Below are positions 10,068 through 19,182 of a DNA stretch of 21,536 nucleotides, piece after piece. Origin of the DNA: Syncephalis fuscata (Eukaryota > Zoopagomycota > Zoopagomycetes > Zoopagales > Piptocephalidaceae); the NCBI GenBank assembly GCA_025786725.1, contig JAHLTZ010000152.1, positions 1-21,536 on the forward strand, read 5' to 3'. Position 1 is the first letter of the stretch. The number at the start of each line of letters is the position of its first letter. The notes beneath the pieces are model-generated. The model saw nothing but the letters and a program-made list of their open reading frames with translations, had not been told where the DNA came from and did no database searches. Position numbers and translations under genes: made by a program.

Positions 10068-12043
10068 AAAATCATTTCGGTTCAATATATATAATTATTA
10101 ATTTCCGCCACTGCCATTTCATTTATTAACTAACACGTTTAACAAACATTCAACGATAGTATTAATTAACGCTTGACTGGATAAAAACTCAAACAATATA
10201 TCTCCCTTTATTTAGAAAACCATGCCAAGTGATGGCACTAATTACAGTGTATTTTATACTGTAACTGATCCTTGTGCCGATGATGGCAAATGTAATCTGA
10301 ATAACCTATTGACTCGGCACCAATGTTTGAATAACTATATTAAATATTTGTTAGTATTATTTAATAGTAATAAAACATCTACATCTAGTTGATCGTTGTT
10401 CATATATAATTCATAGCGTACATGTAGCATGGTTCTTTTGTTGTTTAAATATTATTATTATTTGTTATACAGTATTATAAATAAATGCAAAGTTGTTAAA
10501 AGTTGTTTATCACGATGATTGGCTAATATAGAAACTATGCGTTCATTTGAAGTATGGATAATGCTGCGACTTGAACATAAGTAATAGTTATTAGAAACAC
10601 ATAGCTTTATATTGACTTCTTATCAATATAATAATACGGTTTAATAAACGGTAGATATGCAGCAATAAGCATTACTAAATTACTACTTCACTCAATTGTA
10701 GCTAGTGCGTAAAGCTAGGCGTATAAACACCATCGCATATTAGGATTAAAAAACGGACATTGCTATATATTGCTGCATCATCAAATAATTACAAAATAAA
10801 ACAATCTTTGCCACGTTGTAACCAACTGCAGAAATATTATCTATCATCGGATTGCTAGATTACACATTATCCAGTATTTTTATTTTGCATCAATTCGGTA
10901 ATACTTTTTGTAAGTGATATTTAGACTAACACTATAGCAATTCCTTTAACAATATCTCAAGTAAACAGTGCGCAGAAGCAATATCCAACTTACTAAATAC
11001 TATTATTGAACACCTTAAACACCACATGTTTTTGCATTGCGCCAGTATACAGTCTCTATTTTGCTACAAAAACACCACTTTTACACTGGCTAGTTAAAAT
11101 AATTAACTAATGTGGCAATTTTTAATTAATTGTGCCACCATATTAGCATTATTTTCAGACACTAGTGGATACGCCCACTTCTCCAAAACATTCTTGTCAT
11201 TCCGCACACAATTAAATCAATCGATCCACACAAATTTATTACTGTATTAGTTAAATAAAAATGACTATTTTTCTTTTAAAATATTTGTAAAATAAAATTA
11301 AAATAGAAATTTTATTTTACTAATAATATTTCTATAATAATAAGTAGTTTTTTTGGGGGAGAGTAAAATGACTTTTATTCTTAATGCATTATTGCTTCAC
11401 TTGTTCTATGATGTACCGACATGTTGGGTAGATTGACTTTTATTATTTCACATTGCATTTATTAATGAATTAAACTCGGCTGTTTATAAATATTGACTGA
11501 CAGACTCACATCTCACAATCTACGTCATCACATTTCCTTTCTCTTTCTTTACACTTGACAGCATATATCCATTACATATACTTGTGCACTCCATATATGC
11601 TATTTACACTATGTACTTGCATTGCTCTTTTATAATCTGACTCTTTTTTACAAATTATTTCTATTACTCTGATAATTGGTATTATCAATTTCTTTAACAT
11701 GATAAGTGCATTTCTAGCTTATTTTTATGTTATGCTGCCGAAGTAGCTGTATACTTTGCTTTTACTACAGATAGCAATTACACATCATTTGCAGCAGCTT
11801 TGCAATTTCAATAGTGACAGTGCAATCTGTTACTACCGAAGCTGTACAAGCTATCACTAAAATGATCTGCAGTGGCAATCTATGAAAAACTAGGACATAT
11901 GGTAATTCCGGCAGCATATAACCACAACAGTCATCATGTATAAATATTGCATGCATACAATAGCAAAACTATAAGAAGCACTACTGGTATAGCTGCTGAA
12001 AAAGTACTCAGTGCTAGTACAGTAGTACTAAATGCCATTACTA

Positions 12044-12086
12044 CTACTACAGTTATGCATAGCTGCCAGCATAATGACTGTAGTAG
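12044..12086. other. Strong hairpin (15 paired bases)
   Basis: The arms CTACTACAGT (12044-12053) and ACTGTAGTAG (12077-12086) are perfect complements. An inner pair, TATGC and GCATA (12054-12058 and 12069-12073), extends the stem across a 3-nt bulge and leaves a 10-nt loop. It is either a small structured RNA or a cruciform; no promoter was identified. Confidence 0.45.
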
Positions 12087-12204
12087 CTATACTCGATGCT
12101 ATTTTTTTATCAATAGAATAGCATATAATAGTATGAGTATACAATGATGATGAATATGGATGAATAGAGGATATATGCATACTGGATAATCAATCTATGA
12201 TGAT

Positions 12205-12300
12205 GAGTATTTTAAACTTTGATGTTACTCACCATTCATCATCATGTTCAATAAAAGATATTTAATTTAAATGTATGAATAGTATTAAATTGTTTTATTA
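12205..12300 (+). repeat. Dispersed repeat, copy 2
   Basis: This stretch matches about 16745-16840 in the same orientation, with shared blocks ACTCACCAT, CATCATGTTCAAT and ATATTTAATTTAAATGTATG. The middle is nearly identical and the flanks fade. It lies about 0.26 kb beyond the stop codon of the Gly/Asn-rich gene. Confidence 0.55.
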
Positions 12301-12489
12301 TTGTCGATTATTTGGATTTGTGCTGATAGTTTAAGCTGGAAAAGTAGTCAAATTCTAATAACTTATACAATAGATTTTATACAACAAAATATAATGATCA
12401 AAAGTAAGCTGCACTCATTGTTGAATAATAAAATACTGGTGCTGTGATAGTAGATTACAACATACTACAAACAAATGATGTTTCAATGT

Positions 12490-12495
12490 TTTATT
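12490..12495 (-). terminator. Poly(A) signal of the Gly/Asn-rich gene
   Basis: On the minus strand AATAAA lies about 64 nt past the stop codon at 12559, a normal position for a polyadenylation signal. Confidence 0.45.
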
Positions 12496-12558
12496 TAGAC
12501 GAAGTTATTTTGTATTAAACACTAGATTGCAAATTCAGTGTTTAGCGATGGTATACCA

Positions 12559-13251
12559 TTAGTCGGAGCTAGTGTCAGTGCTGGTATCAGTGGAACCAGT
12601 GGTGGTGCTACCACTACCCTTGCCGTAGGACTTGCTTTTAGAGCCACTGCCATAATAGCCTCCAACTGGACGAGGCTTACCACCACTTGAACCGCGAGGT
12701 GGGGAGACATATAAGCCGTTGCTGCCGTTTTGGCCGTTGCTACCGTTTTGTCCATTGCTGCCGTTTTGGCCATTGCCACCATTACCGCCGCTGCCACCAT
12801 TGCCGCCACTGCCACCTGAACCGACACTGCCGCTGCTGCCGTAGCCGCTATTGCCGCCGTTACCACCATTGCTTCCACTGCTGCTGTTACCACCATTGCC
12901 GCCGTTACCACCGTTACCACCATTGCCACCACTGCTGCTGTTACCGCCGTTACCGCCGTTGCCGCCATTACCACCGTTGCCGCCACTGCTGCTGTTACCG
13001 CCATTGCCGCCATTACCACCGTTGCCACCGTTGCCGCCATTGCCACTTCCAGTAGAGCCGGTTGGCGTTGATGGAGTCTTTGAGCCGCCAGATGATCCAG
13101 GAGTAGTTGATCCGGTGCTGTAGCTGGTGTCGACAGGACCAACGCTATATGAAGTGGAGTCGGCTGTGTAAGTTTGAGGGGCAGCGTCGACATTGATTAA
13201 TGCAATAGCAGCGGCAGCAGCAAGGACAGCGAAATAGATATAGGACTTCAT
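12559..13251 (-). CDS. Secreted Gly/Asn-rich repeat protein
   Basis: A single exon encodes 230 residues from an ATG at 13251. The N-terminus is a clear signal peptide: a Lys at position 3, then a hydrophobic Ala-rich core, with likely cleavage near VDA-AP (about residue 23). A Ser/Thr/Pro-rich stretch (25-70) follows. Next come NGG triplets (71-134) interrupted every 18 residues by NSSS (86, 104, 122), then three NGQNGS units (160-177) and a Ser/Thr/Gly tail with basic residues. Each NSSS is a potential N-glycosylation sequon. There are no cysteines and no GPI-type hydrophobic C-terminus. It is best read as a secreted or cell-wall structural protein; no named family is recognised. A TATA element lies about 170 bp upstream on its strand. 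Long frames on both strands here are by-products of the repeats. Confidence 0.8.
   Translation of the reverse strand: MKSYIYFAVLAAAAAIALINVDAAPQTYTADSTSYSVGPVDTSYSTGSTTPGSSGGSKTPSTPTGSTGSGNGGNGGNGGNGGNGGNSSSGGNGGNGGNGGNGGNSSSGGNGGNGGNGGNGGNSSSGSNGGNGGNSGYGSSGSVGSGGSGGNGGSGGNGGNGQNGSNGQNGSNGQNGSNGLYVSPPRGSSGGKPRPVGGYYGSGSKSKSYGKGSGSTTTGSTDTSTDTSSD
12850..13041 (-). repeat. Coding tandem repeat (NGG triplets, 54-bp higher-order unit)
   Basis: Codons for Asn-Gly-Gly repeat in nine-base steps. A higher-order unit of 54 bp (18 residues ending in NSSS) recurs three times. Such a tract is prone to length change by slippage or unequal exchange. Confidence 0.8.
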
Positions 13252-13461
13252 GTTGAATTCTTAGATATATAATTTGTTTAAATAAAATAAACTAAAATGT
13301 TGTAAATATGAGAAGTGCCTGCGCTTGCTCGGTGCTATTGTTGTGTAAGTACGAAAGTTGTTAAGTAGACTGAATCTGTTGAGTGTGGTGATAATTTAAT
13401 TTCGACACCAAATAGAAGCTGCTTTATATACCAAGTTACTATATCGTTGCACGTTGAAAAC
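13252..13461. promoter_or_regulatory. Shared divergent promoter with TATA box
   Basis: Only 210 bp separate the two divergent start codons. On the minus strand TATATAAAG lies at 13422-13430, about 171-179 bp before the Gly/Asn-rich start, implying a leader of roughly 140 nt if it is used. No equally clear TATA element faces the plus-strand gene. Confidence 0.45.
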
Positions 13462-13800
13462 ATGATGTCGGGTATGATGCTGAAACAATACTCTGCAGAC
13501 AACTGTGTACATTCGTACAGTGACTGCTGCCATGCAATGTTACAAAAATGGTATGAAAAACTAGATTTATTTCAAACTCTTACAGCGGAGTTTAGTCAAT
13601 TGAACCATATGATTGCAGGCTGCAGTTTACATTCAAGCAGTGACTGCTGTTATGCAATGCTGCAAAAATGGCATTGTAAACAAGATTTATTTCAAACTCT
13701 TACAGCGGAGTTATCAACCGAACCATGCGATTGGTCTCAACTTGGTACAGCTCCATCCATGAAACGTGATATAATTGCCCTCAAACCAATAAACAGGTAG
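13462..13800 (+). CDS. Unrecognised Cys-rich protein with two 40-residue repeats
   Basis: An open frame of 112 residues from the first ATG at 13462; the frame is open slightly upstream, so an upstream exon cannot be excluded. Two in-frame repeats 40 residues apart share SDCC(H/Y)AMLQKW and DLFQTLTAE. Differences include silent ones (TCG/TCA, TGC/TGT, TTA/CTG), while the Cys pair, the LQKW block and the DLFQTLTAE block keep their residues, which favours coding. About eight cysteines occur. No signal peptide or known domain is seen. The 3' end runs toward the kinase gene (tail to tail, about 140 bp apart). An ACAG|GTAGAG site at the very end might be a splice donor, so the C-terminus is uncertain. 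Confidence 0.5.
   Translation: MMSGMMLKQYSADNCVHSYSDCCHAMLQKWYEKLDLFQTLTAEFSQLNHMIAGCSLHSSSDCCYAMLQKWHCKQDLFQTLTAELSTEPCDWSQLGTAPSMKRDIIALKPINR
13495..13734 (+). repeat. Two tandem 120-bp units
   Basis: AGTGACTGCTG at 13519 recurs at 13639, exactly 120 bp later. Similarity is high over the first ~95 bp of each unit, including a long identical run around GATTTATTTCAAACTCTTAC, and drops in the last ~25 bp. The period is a multiple of three and keeps the reading frame. Confidence 0.75.
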
Positions 13801-13942
13801 AGTCCTTTCATCTTTGTATACATTATTGACACAGGTGCATAGGACAGAGTATTTTTTTATTATTGCATTGCAATGTTCAATCAATTCTCGAACTAATTAA
13901 TAATTTGGCTAGATTATATCCCCAAAACACGTAATACGGCAA

Positions 13943-16342
13943 TTACAAGTCTGCAAGAGCAGATTGCAATCCGTCTAAAATGCTAACGACACCGTATGCC
14001 CCGGCATCAACTTCATTCACGTGCTCCAAATTTCCTACATATGTAGCGCGGCCCAATTTTGGCTGCATCGTTATAGTTGCATCCATGCCTTGACGAGCTG
14101 CATCAACTGCCTTAGATAGTGTTGCTCCTTGGTCAAACTCTTCGACAAATGGTATCAACGCGTCTAACATTGTACGATCGCCTTTTCTAGCAGCTGTATA
14201 GCGCTGGAGTTGTTGCAAAGCCACCTTTTGTATTTATCTGTGTTAGCATACTAGACATGGCCACATTGGCTGCCGCCAATACTTACACTAGCTGCTGATT
14301 GCCATGATTTTTTATCAGATGTAGTAGATGATGCAAAATATGCTGCCAGCGCATTGAAATATATACTAAATAAAGTTATGGACAATGGTATGTTTGATTA
14401 AAACTTTTATACAACGCAATAATTTTAGTTACCAATACAGTGCCCCTGATGTGCCACCCATTGAATCCTCGAGTATATCGGCAATGCCAATGGCAAGTTT
14501 ATCCAAAGGAGCAAGAGACAGAGTACTGGCATCAAGTGCCGATAGGATGGCTGATCAATGTAACGGTTAATATGCGTTATTAATGAATTTAAACCTACCA
14601 TTGGCGCCACTTTTCAGTGTATGACCACAGTCGCCGTCTCCTGTAATTGTATCCAAACGAGTGATCTCTGGTTCCGCGTTGATAACAGATTCGCATGCTT
14701 TTCGAATGACCTTTGCAATTAGCGGATTATCTCCAACTTTTTCACGATTATTAAACTACCGATGCACATATCTGCATTCTTACCGTTGTTATCGACAACC
14801 TTTGTATTTTTGGAACTATCAGTAAAGCTGTACAGCACGTTTTTGTTATATCCAGCTGCGTGCAGCCAGCCAGTGGCATGATTAGGAGCATCCAAAAGGC
14901 CAAGTAGCTGCGCTTCGCTATTTGAATCTCCCAGCCGGAATAAGGTGATTGAGACTCCAGGTGTATTAAGTGCCGTTATTATAGGCCCACTATAAATTCT
15001 TTTTACCGACAATCCTTTTTGTTCTAGCTAAAATTCAATAAAGCGTACACTGCTGCTTTAACTATCAGCTGCCGCTTACCAGCCAGTTCCACAACATCGT
15101 TGGTAAAAGCAGATAACTCTAGTACCGAAGTGCCTCCCAAGTTATTAACAAGCACTACAACACTATCCTTATTTTCTTTAGACCACGATACAAATGCACG
15201 ATCAGAATCAGTTTCCTCGGTTGCCGTCACCATTGCCAGCATACGCTGGGCAAGTTGGCGCGATGGAAGTAAAGGGATTACTTCGCAGCCAGGTTCACCG
15301 TGAATACCTTTAATTGCAATCAGCACTAATGACCGTCTTACTTTTATTTAACAGCACATACCCATACCAAGCTCGATTTCATTTGGCTTTAGCTTTCTTA
15401 CGTTTGAGTTGTCGGCACCCGGAACATAACACGGCTCTAGCGCAACTCCTACCGTGCTTAAATTGGATATAACATTTTTTGCTGTAGCTAGGATGGTGTC
15501 TAACAGTTCACTACATAGCAAAATATAAATTATTGAAACATGTTGCAGCTAAAAACACTGACCCGCGAGCAGCAAGCGCACCAACAATCTTATGGACCAC
15601 TATCGCACCTGCAAGCCCTCGTCTTCCTACCAGGCCGCCCTTTGCCTTGCCAACGGCACAATCGTCGCCCACTACAACCATCTCAACACGAATGCCTTCG
15701 GCGACAGCACGCTCACGTGCTAGACCAAAATTCAACACATCTCCTGTGTAGTTCTTTACCACTAGCAGCGTGCCATGAGGCGATTGGCACAGACGAATAG
15801 CCGCTAATATTTGTCGCGGAGAAGGGGATGCAAATAGATTACCACTAACTGCAGCACTTAGCATGCCATTGCCAACATAGCCTATAGCTGTTGGTTCATG
15901 ACCCGCGCCACCTAAAATGATTGTTGATATCAGTTACAGTTGTCTTTGGCACAACGCAGTTTAAAACACAAATTATATCACTTACCGCCGGAAATAACCG
16001 TTACTTGTTTTTCTCGTACAGAATCAATATCTCGACAAATAACAACTAATGTTTTATCAGTGATGCTATTTGTGATTATCAATAAAATCGTTGATTCTTA
16101 CTTTTGTGCTGTTTCACAAGTTGTAAGTGCGGATGAGCTAAAACATAACCATGAATGGCCTCATCAACTAGCTACTTATTGCTTAATACATTGATGCGTG
16201 CGTTTGCCATTGTTTAAATCTACCTTTTCCCGTTTGTTAATGATATGCTTTTGAGAAGCAGCTGTATATACACAATATAAACATCAGTATAGACAACATC
16301 ATGTTATACATCAAGCATACCTTTGCTATCTACTGATGCCAT
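13943..16342 (-). CDS. DAK1: Dihydroxyacetone kinase (DhaK-DhaL fusion)
   Basis: Twelve exons on the minus strand (16342-16321, 16261-16224, 16171-16102, 16045-15986, 15911-15563, 15510-15362, 15307-15080, 15023-14784, 14736-14599, 14550-14433, 14365-14287, 14224-13943) give 590 residues, the normal size. The enzyme phosphorylates dihydroxyacetone with ATP, in glycerol use and dihydroxyacetone detoxification; animal homologues also make cyclic FMN. The DhaK part shows ISGGGAGHEP (61-70), GDDCAVGK and GMGIHGEPG with His232 in the place of the substrate-binding histidine. The DhaL part shows GDGDCG (418-423, nucleotide and metal site), [11 protein letters not shown] (from 461), [10 protein letters not shown] and GRATYV...DAGA. 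All signature residues are present, so it should be active. The start at 16342 gives MASVDSK; an in-frame ATG at 16495 could add 51 residues. Yeast has two paralogues, so the symbol is by family only. Confidence 0.93.
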
Positions 16343-17229
16343 AATAATCAGAATAGATGTATTTCCAACAAGGATACGTTTTAAATAAAACGACGACAGA
16401 AGTGTTGAAAAAGATTTAAAAGGCAAAAGGCGTTGGGTATCGGTCTTATACGGTGCAATTGTTACACGAAACAACAGCAAGCATATACACGTCATACTAG
16501 TTATTGCACCCTGTTTGCGTGTTTCAATATATTTAACCAATTTCTTTATTCGTTAGTGTATGAAGAACAAAAAGTTCCATAGCTCAAATAAACCGTCGGT
16601 TAGTTTTTAATATTGAAAAGTAAATCGATCAGTCTTGATTAATTTGCACTATTCTTAATATTAAAATAGATATTAAATAGTATTTCTGTTACTTACAATA
16701 AAATATAATAAATAAATGTTAATCCATATTATTGTTGCTGTAAAGTATTCAAAGCATTATAATTTGATATTTAATGTCACTCACCATCCATCATGTTCAA
16801 TGGAAAGAATATTTAATTTAAATGTATGAATATTATTAAATGTAGTCATTTGGCCACCAAATTACATTAAATTAGTAATAGTTTAATTAATAATATTTAT
16901 CATTACCCAGTGCTATGTTCAATAAAACAAATATGTAGTTTATTTACGCAAATGCTATTAAATTTAATTATTTAACCATCAAATCATACTAAATGGGTAA
17001 CAAGTTAATGTTAAAAATGAATAAATAACATGGTACATATTGGTTCAATAAATAAAACGAGTGACACAAGCCAAAGTTTATAAATAATAAAGCTAACGTC
17101 AAATGAATAATAATATAATCAGCATCTTTGTCAAAAAGAATTTAGAGTAACTATTAAAGATAATGATAATGTGATTGCAAAACAAACATGAAAGCCGTGC
17201 TTTAAATAAGCATTAAAAATACGCAAATG
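16343..17229. other. Spacer between kinase start and orphan gene end
   Basis: It holds the kinase promoter. A TATA-like TAAATATATTG lies at about 16526-16536 on the minus strand, with an in-frame ATG at 16495. The rest is AT-rich and includes a dispersed repeat (16741-16960). No other gene is seen. Confidence 0.5.
16741..16960 (+). repeat. Dispersed repeat, copy 3 (longest)
   Basis: This is the fullest copy. Its first ~70 bp match 12205-12300 (direct) and about 890-955 (inverted). Its last ~50 bp, around ATGTAGTTTATTTACGCAAA, match about 836-890 (inverted). Thus copy 1 lacks about 100 bp of the middle present here. There is no coding content. Confidence 0.5.
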
Positions 17230-18101
17230 TTACAAAGTTTGTAATTCCATTACAGAAACTGAGTCATCGAACAAGCAAGCACCATCATCGTCTTCGTCGT
17301 TGTCATCATTGTCACCATCTTCGCTATAACTGTTGCTATCATCATTCTTGTGATCGATACCATTATCATGTTTATGACTATCGTTGTGTTGCTGTTTAGA
17401 ATTATTTCCATTGGTTTGATACTGATTAATTTTAGTGGTTATTGGCGATGACTTTGATGCCAGTGGTATAAATGGCATCCATAGTAGGCCGCGTGCCATC
17501 ATACCAAACCAGCCATTCGAATGATGATACTTGCGTGCTAGCTGTTTTTGTTGCAGTTGTTTGTCTCGATCAGTGTTGGGCACAGTACTGTTATCTTTTG
17601 ACGATGGTATAGGCTCATTGAGTGCCATGGCCGTTTGTACGTAGGGCAGTATCGACTCGATTGATTCGTTAGCCGGTGTCAGTAGACCGCTGACATTGCT
17701 TTGTCCATCTGTGTCTTCTGTATCACAGGATGATAGACTTAGATCACCTGTCTCTTCTTCTGTCTCCTTTGGCTTGTCGAAAATGCAGATGGACATTGGC
17801 ACTTCAATTGTAGCGGCATCTGCATCGGAATTGTTATGTCGTCTGTATTGTTAGAAATACAAATATAGTTCATTAGATGGACTATTATTATCAAACATAC
17901 TATGATAACACAGTATACTAACCGAAAATGCCAAGTGTTATGTAATGGCTTTGAGTTGGAAAACTTCTTTGGTGTGGTTGAAGTAACACTACTGCTATAG
18001 CTACTGGTATCCCAGTGCTCTGGTGCATCAGTATACGTACCCCAGTCTACCAACGACCGGTGCTGAGACTGAGATATTGTGGTGGCTTTAGCCGAGTACA
18101 T
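17230..18101 (-). CDS. Orphan protein with acidic tail
   Basis: Two exons (18101-17923, 17842-17230) joined across an 80-nt intron give 263 residues; the junction restores one frame through HFR-RHNNSDAD. No family is recognised. The N-terminal half is Ser/Thr-rich. The central part has ESIESILPYVQTAMALNEPI and then KYHHSNGWFGMMARGLLWMPF, a short aromatic/hydrophobic patch that could be an amphipathic or membrane-touching segment. A Gln/Asn/His-rich stretch follows, then an Asp/Glu-rich tail (about the last 45 residues). No signal peptide is seen. The frame is open upstream of the ATG to a splice acceptor at 18126, so a longer N-terminus (APSTYGT before Met) or a leader intron is possible. Confidence 0.7.
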
Positions 18102-18125
18102 GGTACCGTAGGTGGAAGGTGCAAG

Positions 18126-18354
18126 CTACAAAATGATGGTGTGTTAATTTAATGGCAATAATGGTCGAGCAAATCAAATAATGAACAAGCAACTGTAAAG
18201 TTTGATATGTAAATGGACGTGGACGTGGACGTATGTGCGTGCGTGCGTGAGAAAGAGTACGGAAAATCAAGGGATAGTCTGTTCTTTTCAGCCTTGTAGT
18301 TAACAGAAGAAGGCTTGAAAACCAATCCAATCGCGCAGATATCCGGTATCTTAC
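18126..18354 (-). other. Putative leader intron of the orphan gene
   Basis: On the minus strand a donor (ATACG followed by GTAAGATAC) at 18354 and an acceptor (CATTTTGTAG) ending at 18126 enclose 229 nt. The acceptor lies 24 nt before the ATG at 18101. The upstream exon has no ATG in a joining frame, so it would be leader sequence. Confidence 0.35.
18215..18249. repeat. GGACGT and GTGC microsatellite
   Basis: Three GGACGT units run into GTGC/GCGT repeats. On this model the tract falls within the leader intron of the orphan gene. Confidence 0.8.
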
Positions 18355-19022
18355 CGTATCGCGGACAAGCAGCGCGTTAATGTTTTTAAACGAAGCAAAT
18401 AAAATGATTGAATTCAGCAAATAAGCACTTATGATTAATGGTTTGCAATATTGTCTAATAGTAGTCGTTGATATTGATTGTTAGCAATAGTGGATGTTGA
18501 TATGTAGTGAGTGACCAAGACAAGCGGAAAGCCATATCTTGGCCACGGGGCAAAAAGCGCTTACCTATACGTAAGAAGCAAGCGGCAAAACGAATTGATA
18601 TACGAAAGAAAGCTATTAGGTTAAGATGAAAAAATTGGCCTTTAGACAGTAAGAATAAAATGGGCCTTTATGAATGCAGATGGACATGTCCGCTAGATGT
18701 AGCGACAGAGACAGCCGCGTGATCATTGCACATCAAATACATCCCAATCAATCTAACAGGTAGTAACACTACTGACAAGCGTGTAACTACGACCATCATT
18801 GTTAGTTAAAACAAGCATTTACATTTGTACGCACATTGACTATATAAATAAACGTCATTATTATTTAAAAGATACATTAATAGATCCTTATACGGACCGA
18901 ACAAAGGCAATTAATGGCTTTAAAAAGCAAGAGAGTGCATGGTGTTAGAGTGTGTCATAGAGGAGGACAACAGGCGAATAGCCAAAGAATGTACGTATGT
19001 TGATAGGTGTGTCGCGTTGTAT

Positions 19023-19041
19023 TGTGTGTGTGTGTGTGTGT
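19023..19041. repeat. GT dinucleotide microsatellite
   Basis: An uninterrupted run of GT repeats, about 140 bp past the Tag1-like stop codon. Confidence 0.9.
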
Positions 19042-19182
19042 TGTTTTTTATCTAAGCACAGAAGAAGAAAGGAAAATGAAGTGACAAATGCGTGCAGATG
19101 ATTAAAGGCGAGAACTGCAGCAATAGCAGCAGCAATAGCAGCGGTAGCAGCAGTGTGACGATGGGTATGCAGCAGTTCTTGT

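Larger units (their letters stand above)
10068..12489. other. AT-rich spacer, no gene recognised
   Basis: About 2.4 kb without a supportable gene. Two short ATG-led frames diverge from about 11950 (minus 11765-11956, plus 11947-12147); their region has less A/T monotony than its surroundings, but neither translation shows a family motif. An imperfect inverted repeat sits at about 11105-11148 (GTGGCA/TGCCAC arms). A stronger hairpin and a dispersed repeat copy are listed separately. Confidence 0.5.
18102..19182. other. Spacer between orphan gene start and Tag1-like gene end
   Basis: Besides the leader intron, this holds simple repeats: three GGACGT units (18215-18232) followed by (GTGC)n to about 18249, a GT run at 19023-19041, and AGC-type repeats at about 19118-19155. 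A TATATAAATA sequence near 18840 on the plus strand has no gene behind it. No other coding region is supported. Confidence 0.5.

Noticed and set aside
11765-12147. Two divergent short frames starting near 11950
   Set aside because: Both have ATG starts, but they are about 63-66 residues long, have no motif and overlap hairpin-rich sequence. They are kept only as a note in the spacer entry.
12851-13123. Leu/Pro-rich plus-strand frame
   Set aside because: It is the antisense reading of the same repeat tract and has no features of its own.
12522-13193. 223-residue Ala/Val/Thr-rich minus-strand frame overlapping the Gly/Asn-rich gene
   Set aside because: It is the shifted reading of the NGG repeat. 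Its translation is low-complexity without a signal peptide, while the other frame has a clean start, signal peptide and TATA box.
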